This document shows positions 1 through 6,041 of a stretch of DNA of 7,134 bases, piece after piece (the stretch's first letter is position 1; each line of letters begins with the position of its first letter). A program made the translations under genes and the position numbers. The notes under the pieces were generated by a model that did not search any database, was not told where the DNA came from, and saw only the letters and a list, made by a program, of their open reading frames with translations. Source of the stretch: Caldilineae bacterium (GTDB lineage: Bacteria > Chloroflexota > Anaerolineae > J102); NCBI GenBank assembly GCA_011192085.1, contig DUEQ01000375.1, forward strand, positions 1 through 7,134. Reading direction: 5' to 3'.

Positions 1-2567
1 AAATCATCGATCGCGCTTACGTGTGGACCGGAAATACCGAACTGTTGGTAGCCATTGTCAAAAGTGAAGAGGACCGGCGCAACGCGCTCCAGGATACGAA
101 GCTCGCGGGCGTGCGCGTCATCCTCTTCGTGGAAAACTCCCCGCTCCATCTCTCCACCATCCTCCCCTTCCTCTACAAAGAGGTGGTGAGCCAGACCCGC
201 AAGGTGCTGGAGGGCAAACTGAACGAGGAGCATCGCCTGCTGGTCATGCGCGCCCGGCCCAAGATCCTCGTAGCAGAGACCTACGAGGAGGCCGTGGCTA
301 TCTACCGTCAGTTCGAGCCCAACATCCTGGGCGTCATCTCCGATGTGGAGTTTCCCCGCCATGGCATGTTGGATCCCCAAGCCGGGGTGAAGCTGTTACG
401 CATGATACGGAAGGACCGCTTCGACATCGCCCTCATGCTGACCAGTGTGAATCCGGAAAACGAACGGTTCGCCCGCGAACTCCATGCCGCCTTCCTCAAC
501 AAAACCTCCCCTCGAGTACGAGAAGATCTGCATTCGTTCTTCATCCACGGCCTCGCCTTTGGCGATTTCATCTTCCGACTTCCCCATGGCCAGGAAGTGG
601 CTCGGGCGTCGGACCTACGCAGCCTAGAGAAAGCATTACAAAGCGTGCCTCCCGAATCCCTGCGCTTCCACGCCGAACGCAACGACTTCTCCCGCTGGCT
701 CTTCACCCGCACCGAAACCGTGCTAGGCGCCAAACTGCGCAACCTGCGCGTGGAGGATTTCGAGAGCATCGAAGCCATGCGCGATTTCCTGGTCCGCCTC
801 ATCCATGCCCGCCGTCGCGCCCGCCAGCGTGGCGTCGTGGTCGATTTCGCTGCAGATGACTTCGACCTGGTGACCGATTTCTTCAAGATCGGGCAGGGCT
901 CCCTGGGCGGCAAAGCCCGGGGACTGGCCTTTTGGCTCTCGCTGATGAATGAACGCCGTACATTCCGGCACAAATACAAGGACATCCTCCTGGATGTGCC
1001 CCAAACCCTGGTTATCACCACCGAGGTGTTCGACGAGTTCATCGAAACCAATCGGCTCGCCTACCTCGCCGAGGAAGACCTCCCCGACCAGGAGATCTCA
1101 GCCCGCTTCATGTGGGGCATCTTCCCCAAATGGGCGGAGAACGACCTGCGCGCCTTCCTCTCCCAGGTGCGCTATCCTCTGGCCGTGCGCTCCTCCAGCC
1201 TGCTGGAAGACGCCCAATTCCAGGCCTACGCGGGCCTTTATCGCACCTACATGCTCCCAAACGAACATCCCAGCCTGGAGCGCCGCCTGGAACACCTGGT
1301 CCACGCCATCAAGCTCGTCTACGCATCCACCTACTTCCGCGGGCCCAAGGCCTTCTCCCACCGCATCGGTCGCCGCATCGAGGAGGAGAAAATGGCGGTC
1401 ATCGTGCAACGGCTGGTGGGAGAGCATTACGGCGATTATTTCTACCCCGCCATCTCCGGCGTGGCCCAATCCTACAACTACTATCCCTTCGCCCGTATGA
1501 AACCCGAGGATGGCATCGCCACCATCGCCCTAGGCCTGGGCCGGGCCGTGGTCGAGGGCGAACGCACCCTGCGATTCTCTCCCCGCTCTCCCCACATCCT
1601 CCCCCAGCGCTCCTCGGTGGATGATATCCTCAAGAACGCGCAAACCCACTTCTACGCCTTGAAAATGGGGGAGGATTATCACGTCCTCGACATCACCGAG
1701 ACGGAGAATCTGGTGCGGCGGGAGGTGAGCGACGCTATCGAGGATCCCCCCGTCCAGTATCTCTCCAGCACCTACGTGCCCGCAGAACACCGCATCCGCG
1801 ACACGGTCATGATCCCCGGCTACCGGGTGCTCACCTTCGCCAACGTGCTCAAATACCGCCAGTTCCCCCTGCCCGATATCCTGGTGGACGCGCTGGCGCT
1901 GGGCAAGGAGGGCATGGGCACGGAAGTGGAGATGGAATTCTCGGTGAATCTGAACCTGACGAAAAAGGAGGCGCCGGAGTTCGCGTTTTTGCAATTACGT
2001 CCCATGACCGCCCGCGCCGAACTGGGACCTGTTGACATCACCCAAGAGGAGCGGCTCCGAACCAAATGCTATTCCACCCACGCGTTGGGCAATTTCACAA
2101 ACCGAGAGATGCGAGACATCATTTTCGTGAAGCCAGAGAGCTTTGATATCAGCAAAACCATGCAGATTGCTAAGGAGATCGGGCGCATAAACGCCCATCT
2201 CGTCAAGGAGGGTCGGTCTTATCTGCTCATCGGCCCGGGGCGATGGGGCACCTCCGACCGTTGGTTGGGCATTCCCGTGCGCTGGGCCGACATCTCGGGC
2301 GTGGGCGCCATCGTCGAAGCAGTGTACGACAGCTTTCGGGTGGAGCCCTCCCAGGGCTCGCACTTCTTCCACAACATCACCACCCAGGGCATCGGCTATG
2401 TCAACATCTCCGGCCGGGAGGATGAACGAATCGACTGGGCCTGGCTGCGCTCCCTGCCCGTGGTGGAGGAGACCGAGTATGTGGCCCTGGCCCGGCTGGA
2501 ACGCCCCATGACCATGAAGGTGGATGGCCGCACCCACGAATGCGTCCTGCTGGTGGATGAGGCATGA
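1..2567 (+). CDS. Tandem receiver / PPDK-type ATP-grasp protein (PEP/pyruvate-binding-domain family), 5' partial
   Basis: The frame stays open from base 3 (I-I-D-R-A-Y before the GTG at 21), and the homologous region continues upstream, so the GTG is not the start and the N-terminus is missing. Residues below count from that GTG. Residues 1-20 look like the last strand and helix of a first receiver domain, without the usual Lys-Pro. Residues about 31-190 form a second receiver-like domain: strand VRVILFVENS, acceptor Asp108 in ISDVEF, Thr141/Ser142, Lys161 in LNKTS. Residues about 285-665 resemble the PPDK/PEP-synthase ATP-binding module: GGKARGLAF (296-304), PLAVRSSSLLED (386-397), AGLY (404-407), FLQLRPM (656-662). 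The C-terminal region has GPGRWG (738-743) and SQGSHFFHN (777-785), which I recall as conserved in this family. I see no phosphohistidine swivel motif and no PEP/pyruvate barrel, so ordinary PEP synthase activity is unlikely. Inferred role: receiver-controlled ATP-dependent phosphotransfer or signalling. The stop overlaps the next gene by ATGA. Domain calls are fairly certain; function is not. Confidence 0.85.
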   Translation, partial: IIDRAYVWTGNTELLVAIVKSEEDRRNALQDTKLAGVRVILFVENSPLHLSTILPFLYKEVVSQTRKVLEGKLNEEHRLLVMRARPKILVAETYEEAVAIYRQFEPNILGVISDVEFPRHGMLDPQAGVKLLRMIRKDRFDIALMLTSVNPENERFARELHAAFLNKTSPRVREDLHSFFIHGLAFGDFIFRLPHGQEVARASDLRSLEKALQSVPPESLRFHAERNDFSRWLFTRTETVLGAKLRNLRVEDFESIEAMRDFLVRLIHARRRARQRGVVVDFAADDFDLVTDFFKIGQGSLGGKARGLAFWLSLMNERRTFRHKYKDILLDVPQTLVITTEVFDEFIETNRLAYLAEEDLPDQEISARFMWGIFPKWAENDLRAFLSQVRYPLAVRSSSLLEDAQFQAYAGLYRTYMLPNEHPSLERRLEHLVHAIKLVYASTYFRGPKAFSHRIGRRIEEEKMAVIVQRLVGEHYGDYFYPAISGVAQSYNYYPFARMKPEDGIATIALGLGRAVVEGERTLRFSPRSPHILPQRSSVDDILKNAQTHFYALKMGEDYHVLDITETENLVRREVSDAIEDPPVQYLSSTYVPAEHRIRDTVMIPGYRVLTFANVLKYRQFPLPDILVDALALGKEGMGTEVEMEFSVNLNLTKKEAPEFAFLQLRPMTARAELGPVDITQEERLRTKCYSTHALGNFTNREMRDIIFVKPESFDISKTMQIAKEIGRINAHLVKEGRSYLLIGPGRWGTSDRWLGIPVRWADISGVGAIVEAVYDSFRVEPSQGSHFFHNITTQGIGYVNISGREDERIDWAWLRSLPVVEETEYVALARLERPMTMKVDGRTHECVLLVDEA

Positions 2568-3349
2568 CCCCTCGCCCCGCCATTCGCGTCCAAGGCCTAG
2601 CCAAGACCTACCCTGGCAGACCGCCTGTACAGGCCTTGCACCCCATCCATTTTCAGGTGGATGCCGGGGAGCTGACGGTGGTGTTGGGTCCCAACGGCGC
2701 GGGCAAAACCACCCTGTTCAAGATCCTGGCCACGTTGCTCCGGCCCGATGATGGCGAGGCCTGGGTAGCGGGAGCGCCTTTGTGGGAGGATCGGGCCGTG
2801 CGGGCCCGCATCGGCGTCATCACCGACCCCGACCGCAGCTTCTTTTGGCGGCTGGATGGCCGGGAGAACCTGCGCTTTTTCGCCGCGGGGCATGGCATCC
2901 GCGGCCGGGCCTTTCAACGGCGGTTGGATGAGTTGGTAGCGGCCCTGGGCATGGCTGAATTCATCCATCGCCGCGTAGGCGGGCTTTCCAGCGGACAGCG
3001 GGGGCGATTGGCCCTGGCCCGGGCCCTGTTCCACCGCCCCGACATTCTCCTATTGGACGAGCCAACCCGCAGCCTGGATCCGAGCGCAGCTGGGGATTTC
3101 ATGCGTCTGTTGGAGGATTATCTGGCCGACCAGCCCCAGGCCAGCGCGCTACTCTCCACCCATCGATTGGGCGCGGCGGCTCCCTTCACCCGCCGGGTGT
3201 TGATCCTGCATCAGGGGCGTTTATTGGCCGACGGCCCGCCCGACGTCCTCATCGCCCAGGCAGGGCTGCCCCAGCCCGAAACCCGCACCGCGGCCCTGGT
3301 CCAACTCTACGCGCACTTCACAGGCAGAGAGACGGTATATGGGCGTTAG
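2564..3349 (+). CDS. ABC-2 type transporter, ATP-binding protein
   Basis: A 261-residue nucleotide-binding subunit that would power export through the permease encoded next. Visible motifs are Walker A GPNGAGKTT (42-50, Lys48), signature LSSGQ (141-145), Walker B ILLLDEP (161-167, Asp165/Glu166), D-loop SLD (170-172) and switch His200. The Q-loop region reads IGVITDPDRSFFWRLDGREN (73-92), with no glutamine at the usual position; this resembles a subset of ABC-2 ATPases with IGV(I/V)xD-type sequences. The ATG lies in an ATGA overlap with the upstream stop, which suggests translational coupling; GGTGG at 2552-2556 may serve as a weak ribosome site. The 3' end overlaps the permease start by 11 bases. 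Length is normal for the short, single-domain exporter ATPases. The substrate cannot be read from the sequence; lipids, polysaccharides, antibiotics or peptides are all possible for this class. Confidence 0.93.
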   Translation: MTPRPAIRVQGLAKTYPGRPPVQALHPIHFQVDAGELTVVLGPNGAGKTTLFKILATLLRPDDGEAWVAGAPLWEDRAVRARIGVITDPDRSFFWRLDGRENLRFFAAGHGIRGRAFQRRLDELVAALGMAEFIHRRVGGLSSGQRGRLALARALFHRPDILLLDEPTRSLDPSAAGDFMRLLEDYLADQPQASALLSTHRLGAAAPFTRRVLILHQGRLLADGPPDVLIAQAGLPQPETRTAALVQLYAHFTGRETVYGR

Positions 3350-4154
3350 GGATTGGCCCGCCATCCTATGGGAGACCTTTCGGCGGGATGTGCGTATCGC
3401 ACTGACCTATCGTCTAGCTTTTGTGCTGCGTTTCCTCAGCACCCTGTTCCAGGTGGCGGTGTTCTACTTCATCAGCAAGCTGGTCGCCGGCCCTCAGCCT
3501 GGCCTGGAGAACTACCAGGGGGGCTATTTCGCGTATGCGCTCATCGGCCTGGCCTTCATACGCCTGTTCAGCATCAGTCTGAGCGGCTACGCGGGCAAGC
3601 TCACCGAAGCCCAGCAGATAGGCGTCCTGGAAGCCCAGGCCCTCTTGCCCGTCCCCCTGCCCTTGCTCATCTTCGGCTCCAACCTTTGGCCCTACCTGTA
3701 CGCGTTCGGAGAGACCGCGCTCTACCTGCTGCTGGGACTGGTTCTGGGCGCGCCGCTGGCGGGAGCCAACGCACCGGGAGCGCTGGTCATCGCCTTGCTG
3801 GCCAGCGTCGCTATCAGCGGGCTGGGCATCATGGGCGCGGCCCTCATCCTCGCGTTCAAGCGGGGCAACGCGGTATCCTGGGTGGTAGAGGCTGCGGCCG
3901 CGCTGCTGTCGGGAGTCTATTTCCCGCCCCAGATCCTCCCCCAACCAGTGCAGAAACTCTCCCTGCTGCTGCCCCATACCTATGCGCTGAAGGGCCTGCG
4001 CGAGGCGTTGCTCAACGGCGCTTCCTTCGCCCAGCTCACCCAACCCATCCTGGTCCTGGCGGGCTTCTCCCTGGCGTTGATCCCCCTGGGCGCGGCCGCG
4101 CTGGCCTGGGCCTTGCGTCAGGCTCAGATCAAAGGCGATTTCGCTCAATATTGA
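3339..4154 (+). CDS. ABC-2 type transporter, permease
   Basis: A 271-residue inner-membrane protein, the partner of the ATPase whose gene it overlaps by 11 bases (ATG at 3339, ATPase stop at 3347-3349). Hydrophobic stretches suggest six membrane segments near residues 26-49, 62-83, 107-140, 147-173, 177-195 and 236-260. The N-terminus, WETFRRDVRIALTYRLAFVL, is the amphipathic lead-in typical of ABC-2 permeases. The region GVYFPPQILPQPVQKLSLLLPHTYALKGLREALLNG (about 192-227) has the spacing of the ABC-2 signature segment: a GVYFP turn, a loop, then a P-H-T-Y-A-L motif before the last helix. The short, basic-to-polar C-terminus (RQAQIKGDFAQY) faces the cytoplasm. With the ATPase it should form a 2+2 exporter. 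There is no clear Shine-Dalgarno sequence, consistent with coupling. The substrate is unknown. Confidence 0.92.
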   Translation: MGVRDWPAILWETFRRDVRIALTYRLAFVLRFLSTLFQVAVFYFISKLVAGPQPGLENYQGGYFAYALIGLAFIRLFSISLSGYAGKLTEAQQIGVLEAQALLPVPLPLLIFGSNLWPYLYAFGETALYLLLGLVLGAPLAGANAPGALVIALLASVAISGLGIMGAALILAFKRGNAVSWVVEAAAALLSGVYFPPQILPQPVQKLSLLLPHTYALKGLREALLNGASFAQLTQPILVLAGFSLALIPLGAAALAWALRQAQIKGDFAQY

Positions 4155-4213
4155 GGGGGCATTGTGTAAGGGAGCTGATAGACGCTCAGATCATATTGTG
4201 GTAGAGTGAGTCC
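4155..4213. other. Short intergenic leader before the thioredoxin-like gene
   Basis: A 59-base, relatively AT-rich gap between the permease stop and the ATG at 4214. It contains a near-copy of the end of the permease gene: CGCTCA+ATATTG at 4142-4153 recurs as CGCTCA-GATC-ATATTG at 4183-4198, with a four-base GATC insertion. I could not fit a convincing -35/-10 pair. The CATATT at 4192-4197 could be part of a -10, but no hexamer at a suitable distance supports it. Only a weak purine run (GAGTGAG, 4204-4210) lies ahead of the ATG. Confidence 0.4.
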
Positions 4214-4546
4214 ATGAAAATCGACTTCCTTTACTTTGAAGATTGCCCTTCCCACGACCAGGCTCTGGCCCGGCTGCGCCAGGTGATGGCTGAGGAGGGC
4301 GTCGAGGCGGCCATCGCCATCCACAAGATGGAGACGGAAACGCAGGTCCAGGCCTGGAACTTCGTCGGCTCCCCCACCATCCTCATCGACGGCGAGGATA
4401 TCGATCCGCCCCCGCCCGGAACGCCCGCCGCCCTGGCCTGCCGGGTCTATCGCTGGGAGGATGGACGCATCTCACCCCTGCCCTCGCCCGAGATGATCCG
4501 CCGGGCTTTACGCTCCAGGCTTCATCGAGAGGAAGGGGATTCTTAA
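4214..4546 (+). CDS. Small thioredoxin-like fold protein with one N-terminal Cys
   Basis: A 110-residue cytoplasmic protein. It starts with MKIDFLYFEDCPSHDQA, a beta strand followed by an active-site-like turn, and continues with FVGSPTILIDGEDID (50-64), where Pro54 sits where thioredoxins have their cis-proline. This combination matches the small thioredoxin-like proteins (LYF.GCP....A...L, then GSPT..(V/I)DG) often found near mercury, arsenic or redox genes in Actinobacteria and Chloroflexota. The usual CxxC is reduced to Cys11-Pro-Ser-His, so Cys11 has no resolving partner in the motif. The second cysteine, Cys76 in ACRVYRW, is conserved in similar proteins as far as I recall and could pair with it. 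The gene has its own 59-base leader and a weak ribosome site. It is followed 78 bases later by another thiol protein, which suggests a shared redox context. The fold call is good; the reaction is unknown. Confidence 0.82.
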   Translation: MKIDFLYFEDCPSHDQALARLRQVMAEEGVEAAIAIHKMETETQVQAWNFVGSPTILIDGEDIDPPPPGTPAALACRVYRWEDGRISPLPSPEMIRRALRSRLHREEGDS

Positions 4547-4594
4547 AGAACACAGAGCACCCTGTGTCATCATGCATCATCATGTTTCCTCATG

Positions 4595-4612
4595 CCACAC
4601 TCACCACACTCA
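4595..4612. repeat. Tandem 9-base duplication, CCACACTCA x2
   Basis: Two perfect adjacent copies of CCACACTCA (4595-4603 and 4604-4612) sit immediately before the ribosome site of the CNHC redoxin gene. Upstream of them is a CAT-rich stretch (CATCATG, CATCATCATG at 4568-4584). The resulting leader is C/A-rich and should be poorly structured, which could favour ribosome access. The repeat is directly visible; the functional reading is inference. Confidence 0.6.
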
Positions 4613-4613
4613 C

Positions 4614-4618
4614 GGAGG
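4614..4618 (+). promoter_or_regulatory. Shine-Dalgarno site that fixes the start of the CNHC redoxin
   Basis: GGAGG at 4614-4618 lies six bases before the ATG at 4625. This favours 4625 over the in-frame ATG at 4592, which would add a non-conserved MPHSPHSRRRP extension and place the ribosome site inside the gene. It is the clearest ribosome site in the window. Confidence 0.85.
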
Positions 4619-4624
4619 CGACCA

Positions 4625-5155
4625 ATGACCCTACGCATCGGCGAACAGGCCATCGACTTCACCCTGCCCTGCACCGACGGCCACATGCACAGCCTGTCCG
4701 ATTGGAACGACCGGCCCGTGCTTGTAATCATCTTCAGTTGCAATCACTGTCCCTACGCTCAGGCCTGGGAGGACCGCATCATCGACCTTCAGGCCCAATT
4801 CAAACCCCAGGGCGTGAAATTTGCGGTCATCAACGCCAACGATCCGGTGAAATACCCCGCCGACAGCTTCGAAGAGATGAAGAAGCGGGCCAAGGCCAAG
4901 GGTTACAATTTCCCCTACCTGTGGGACGAGCCCCAGGAGGTGGCCCGGGCTTATGGCGCCACGCGCACGCCCGAGGTCTTTGTCTTCGACCAGGAACGCG
5001 TGTTGCGGTACCATGGCGCGGTGGACGACAACTTCGAGGACTCGGACGGGGTGCAGCATCACTACCTGCGGGACGCCATCGCTGCGCTGCTGGCGGGCGA
5101 GGAGCCGCCCGTAACCGAAACTCCGCCCGTGGGCTGCACCATCAAGTGGAAGTAG
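4625..5155 (+). CDS. AhpC/TSA-Redoxin family thioredoxin-like protein (CNHC motif)
   Basis: A 176-residue protein of the thioredoxin/peroxiredoxin fold. It starts MTLRIGEQAIDFTLPCTDGH, the G..A.DF.L...DG opening of the AhpC/TSA and Redoxin families. The active-site strand and turn are VLVIIFSCNHCPYAQAWEDR (32-51), with a thioredoxin-type Cys39-Asn-His-Cys42 pair. ATRTPEVFVFD (112-122) carries the cis-proline (Pro116). The tail ends GCTIKWK, with Cys171; a C-terminal G-C-(S/T)-I-K-W motif is common in this subgroup, which argues for a third functional thiol. There is no signal peptide, so it should act in the cytoplasm, probably as a thiol-disulfide reductase or peroxidase rather than a secreted ResA/TlpA. 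The start at 4625 is chosen for its GGAGG site. It shares strand and thiol theme with the preceding gene, 78 bases upstream. Family call is confident; substrate is unknown. Confidence 0.9.
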   Translation: MTLRIGEQAIDFTLPCTDGHMHSLSDWNDRPVLVIIFSCNHCPYAQAWEDRIIDLQAQFKPQGVKFAVINANDPVKYPADSFEEMKKRAKAKGYNFPYLWDEPQEVARAYGATRTPEVFVFDQERVLRYHGAVDDNFEDSDGVQHHYLRDAIAALLAGEEPPVTETPPVGCTIKWK

Positions 5156-5163
5156 CATCCCTA

Positions 5164-5263
5164 AACCTGACAGGTTCCCATCGTTTCGGCTTGCTAGCAG
5201 CTACGATACCATAGCGGCGTCATCGCGCCACATGTTGCATTCCGGTGGGGAACCTGTCAGGTT
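5164..5263. repeat. Perfect 16-base inverted repeat built from two 13-base palindromes (MITE- or REP-like)
   Basis: The left arm, AACCTGACAGGTTCCC (5164-5179), is the exact reverse complement of the right arm, GGGAACCTGTCAGGTT (5248-5263); 68 bases separate them. Within each arm the first or last 13 bases form a palindrome, AACCTG-N-CAGGTT, so each can fold alone or both can pair into a 16-bp stem. The spacer holds smaller symmetry: TGCTAGCA at 5192-5199, flanked by ATCGT (5180-5184) and ACGAT (5203-5207). It lies between convergent genes, where such structures can end transcription from both sides, but there is no flanking T-run. From memory, AACCTG(A/T)CAGGTT-type palindromes recur in many Chloroflexota and Bacteroidota genomes, so a dispersed element is likely. 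No transposase is present in the window. Confidence 0.85.
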
Positions 5264-6033
5264 GCGGATATGCTGGCGACGCTCGGGCGGTCGATGTAGC
5301 TTCGCACCTGTTTGACCAGGGTCAGATAGGCGGAATCGATGAACATGGCCTCGGTGCGGGGGCGAGGCAGCGGGATGGGAATGTCAGCCTTGAGCACGCC
5401 CGGACGCTGGGAGAGCACCAGCACCCGGTCGGCCAGCCACACCGCCTCGTGGATGGCGTGGGTCACCATGAGGATGGTCACTTCCTCCGCTCGATGGATG
5501 CGCAACAGCTCCTGGTTGAGATACTCCCGCGTCAGCGCGTCTAACGCACCGAAGGGCTCGTCCAGGAGCATGAGCTCGGGGTTTTGCACCAGGGTGCGGG
5601 CGATGGCGGCCCGCTGTCGCATCCCGCCCGAAAGCTGATGCGGGTAGTGTCTCTCGAAACCGTCCAAGGCCACCAGCGCAATCTGCTTCCGTGCGGCGTC
5701 ATAACGCGCGGCCCTGGGGACGCCCCGCAACTCCAGGGGCAGGGCCACGTTATCCAGCACCGTGCGCCAGGGCATGAGGTTGCTGGTCTGGAAAACGATG
5801 CCCACGCGCGGGCTGGGCCCCCGAATGGGTTGCTCATCCAACCGGATTTGCCCCGAGGTGGGGCGCAGCAAACCCGCGATGAGCTTGAGCAGCGTCGATT
5901 TGCCGCTGCCGCTGGGCCCGACCAGACACACAAACGCCCCCCGCCGCACCTGGAAGGAGATGTCCTGCAATGCGTGAAGCGGGTCGGCGGGGTCGCCGAA
6001 GGCCTTGGAGACATGATCGAGGGTGAGGAGCAT
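5257..6033 (-). CDS. ABC importer ATP-binding protein, nitrate/sulfonate/taurine (SsuB/TauB/NrtD) type
   Basis: A 258-residue ATPase that would energise import of the ligand bound by the lipoprotein encoded just upstream. Motifs are Walker A GPSGSGKST (39-47), Q-loop Gln82 in GIVFQTSNLMPWRTVLDNVALPL, signature LSGGM (134-138), Walker B LMLLDEP (154-160, Asp158/Glu159), FGALDALTR after it, and switch His192 in VTHAIHEA. The LMPW and DNV.LPLE stretches and the THxIxEAVxLADRV segment are typical of the SsuB/TauB/ThiZ-like group. Its ATG lies 8 bases after the stop of the binding-protein gene, with no clear Shine-Dalgarno, so translation is probably coupled. The last codon and stop (ACC TGA) fall inside the palindromic repeat, so the native tail may have been altered. 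No permease is visible here. General class is confident; substrate is not. Confidence 0.93.
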   Translation of the reverse strand: MLLTLDHVSKAFGDPADPLHALQDISFQVRRGAFVCLVGPSGSGKSTLLKLIAGLLRPTSGQIRLDEQPIRGPSPRVGIVFQTSNLMPWRTVLDNVALPLELRGVPRAARYDAARKQIALVALDGFERHYPHQLSGGMRQRAAIARTLVQNPELMLLDEPFGALDALTREYLNQELLRIHRAEEVTILMVTHAIHEAVWLADRVLVLSQRPGVLKADIPIPLPRPRTEAMFIDSAYLTLVKQVRSYIDRPSVASISAT

Positions 6034-6041
6034 GTGAACCG

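Noticed and set aside
308..1051. Minus-strand open frame (247 codons) opposite the receiver/ATP-grasp gene
   Set aside because: Ser/Arg-rich composition and no recognisable domain; the opposite strand is clearly coding.
2091..2106. CYSTHALGN in the first protein (residues about 683-691) as a PEP-synthase phosphohistidine motif
   Set aside because: It lacks the G-G-x-T-(S/C)-H-x-A-I-I context of the swivel domain and aligns by memory with a family segment where the histidine is not conserved.
4144..4155. CTCAATATTGAG palindrome at the permease stop as a stand-alone operator
   Set aside because: A single 12-base palindrome overlapping the coding end, with no promoter next to it; kept only as part of the near-repeat observation.
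3353..4204. Long open frame (283 codons) overlapping the permease in another plus-strand frame
   Set aside because: Its product is Arg/Pro/Gly-rich without any family signature, as expected for a shadow frame in GC-rich DNA; the permease frame has membrane segments and operon overlaps.
4550..4567. Inverted repeat ACACAG / CTGTGT with a six-base loop after the thioredoxin-like gene, as a terminator
   Set aside because: The stem is only 6 bp, with no T-run after it and no extension of pairing; it could easily occur by chance.
4592..4624. In-frame ATG at 4592 as the start of the CNHC redoxin
   Set aside because: It would add a low-complexity MPHSPHSRRRP leader and swallow the GGAGG site that sits six bases before the ATG at 4625, where the family's usual N-terminus begins.
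5164..5263. The two repeat copies as a minimal CRISPR array
   Set aside because: Only two copies in inverted orientation, short repeats, a 68-base spacer and no cas genes.
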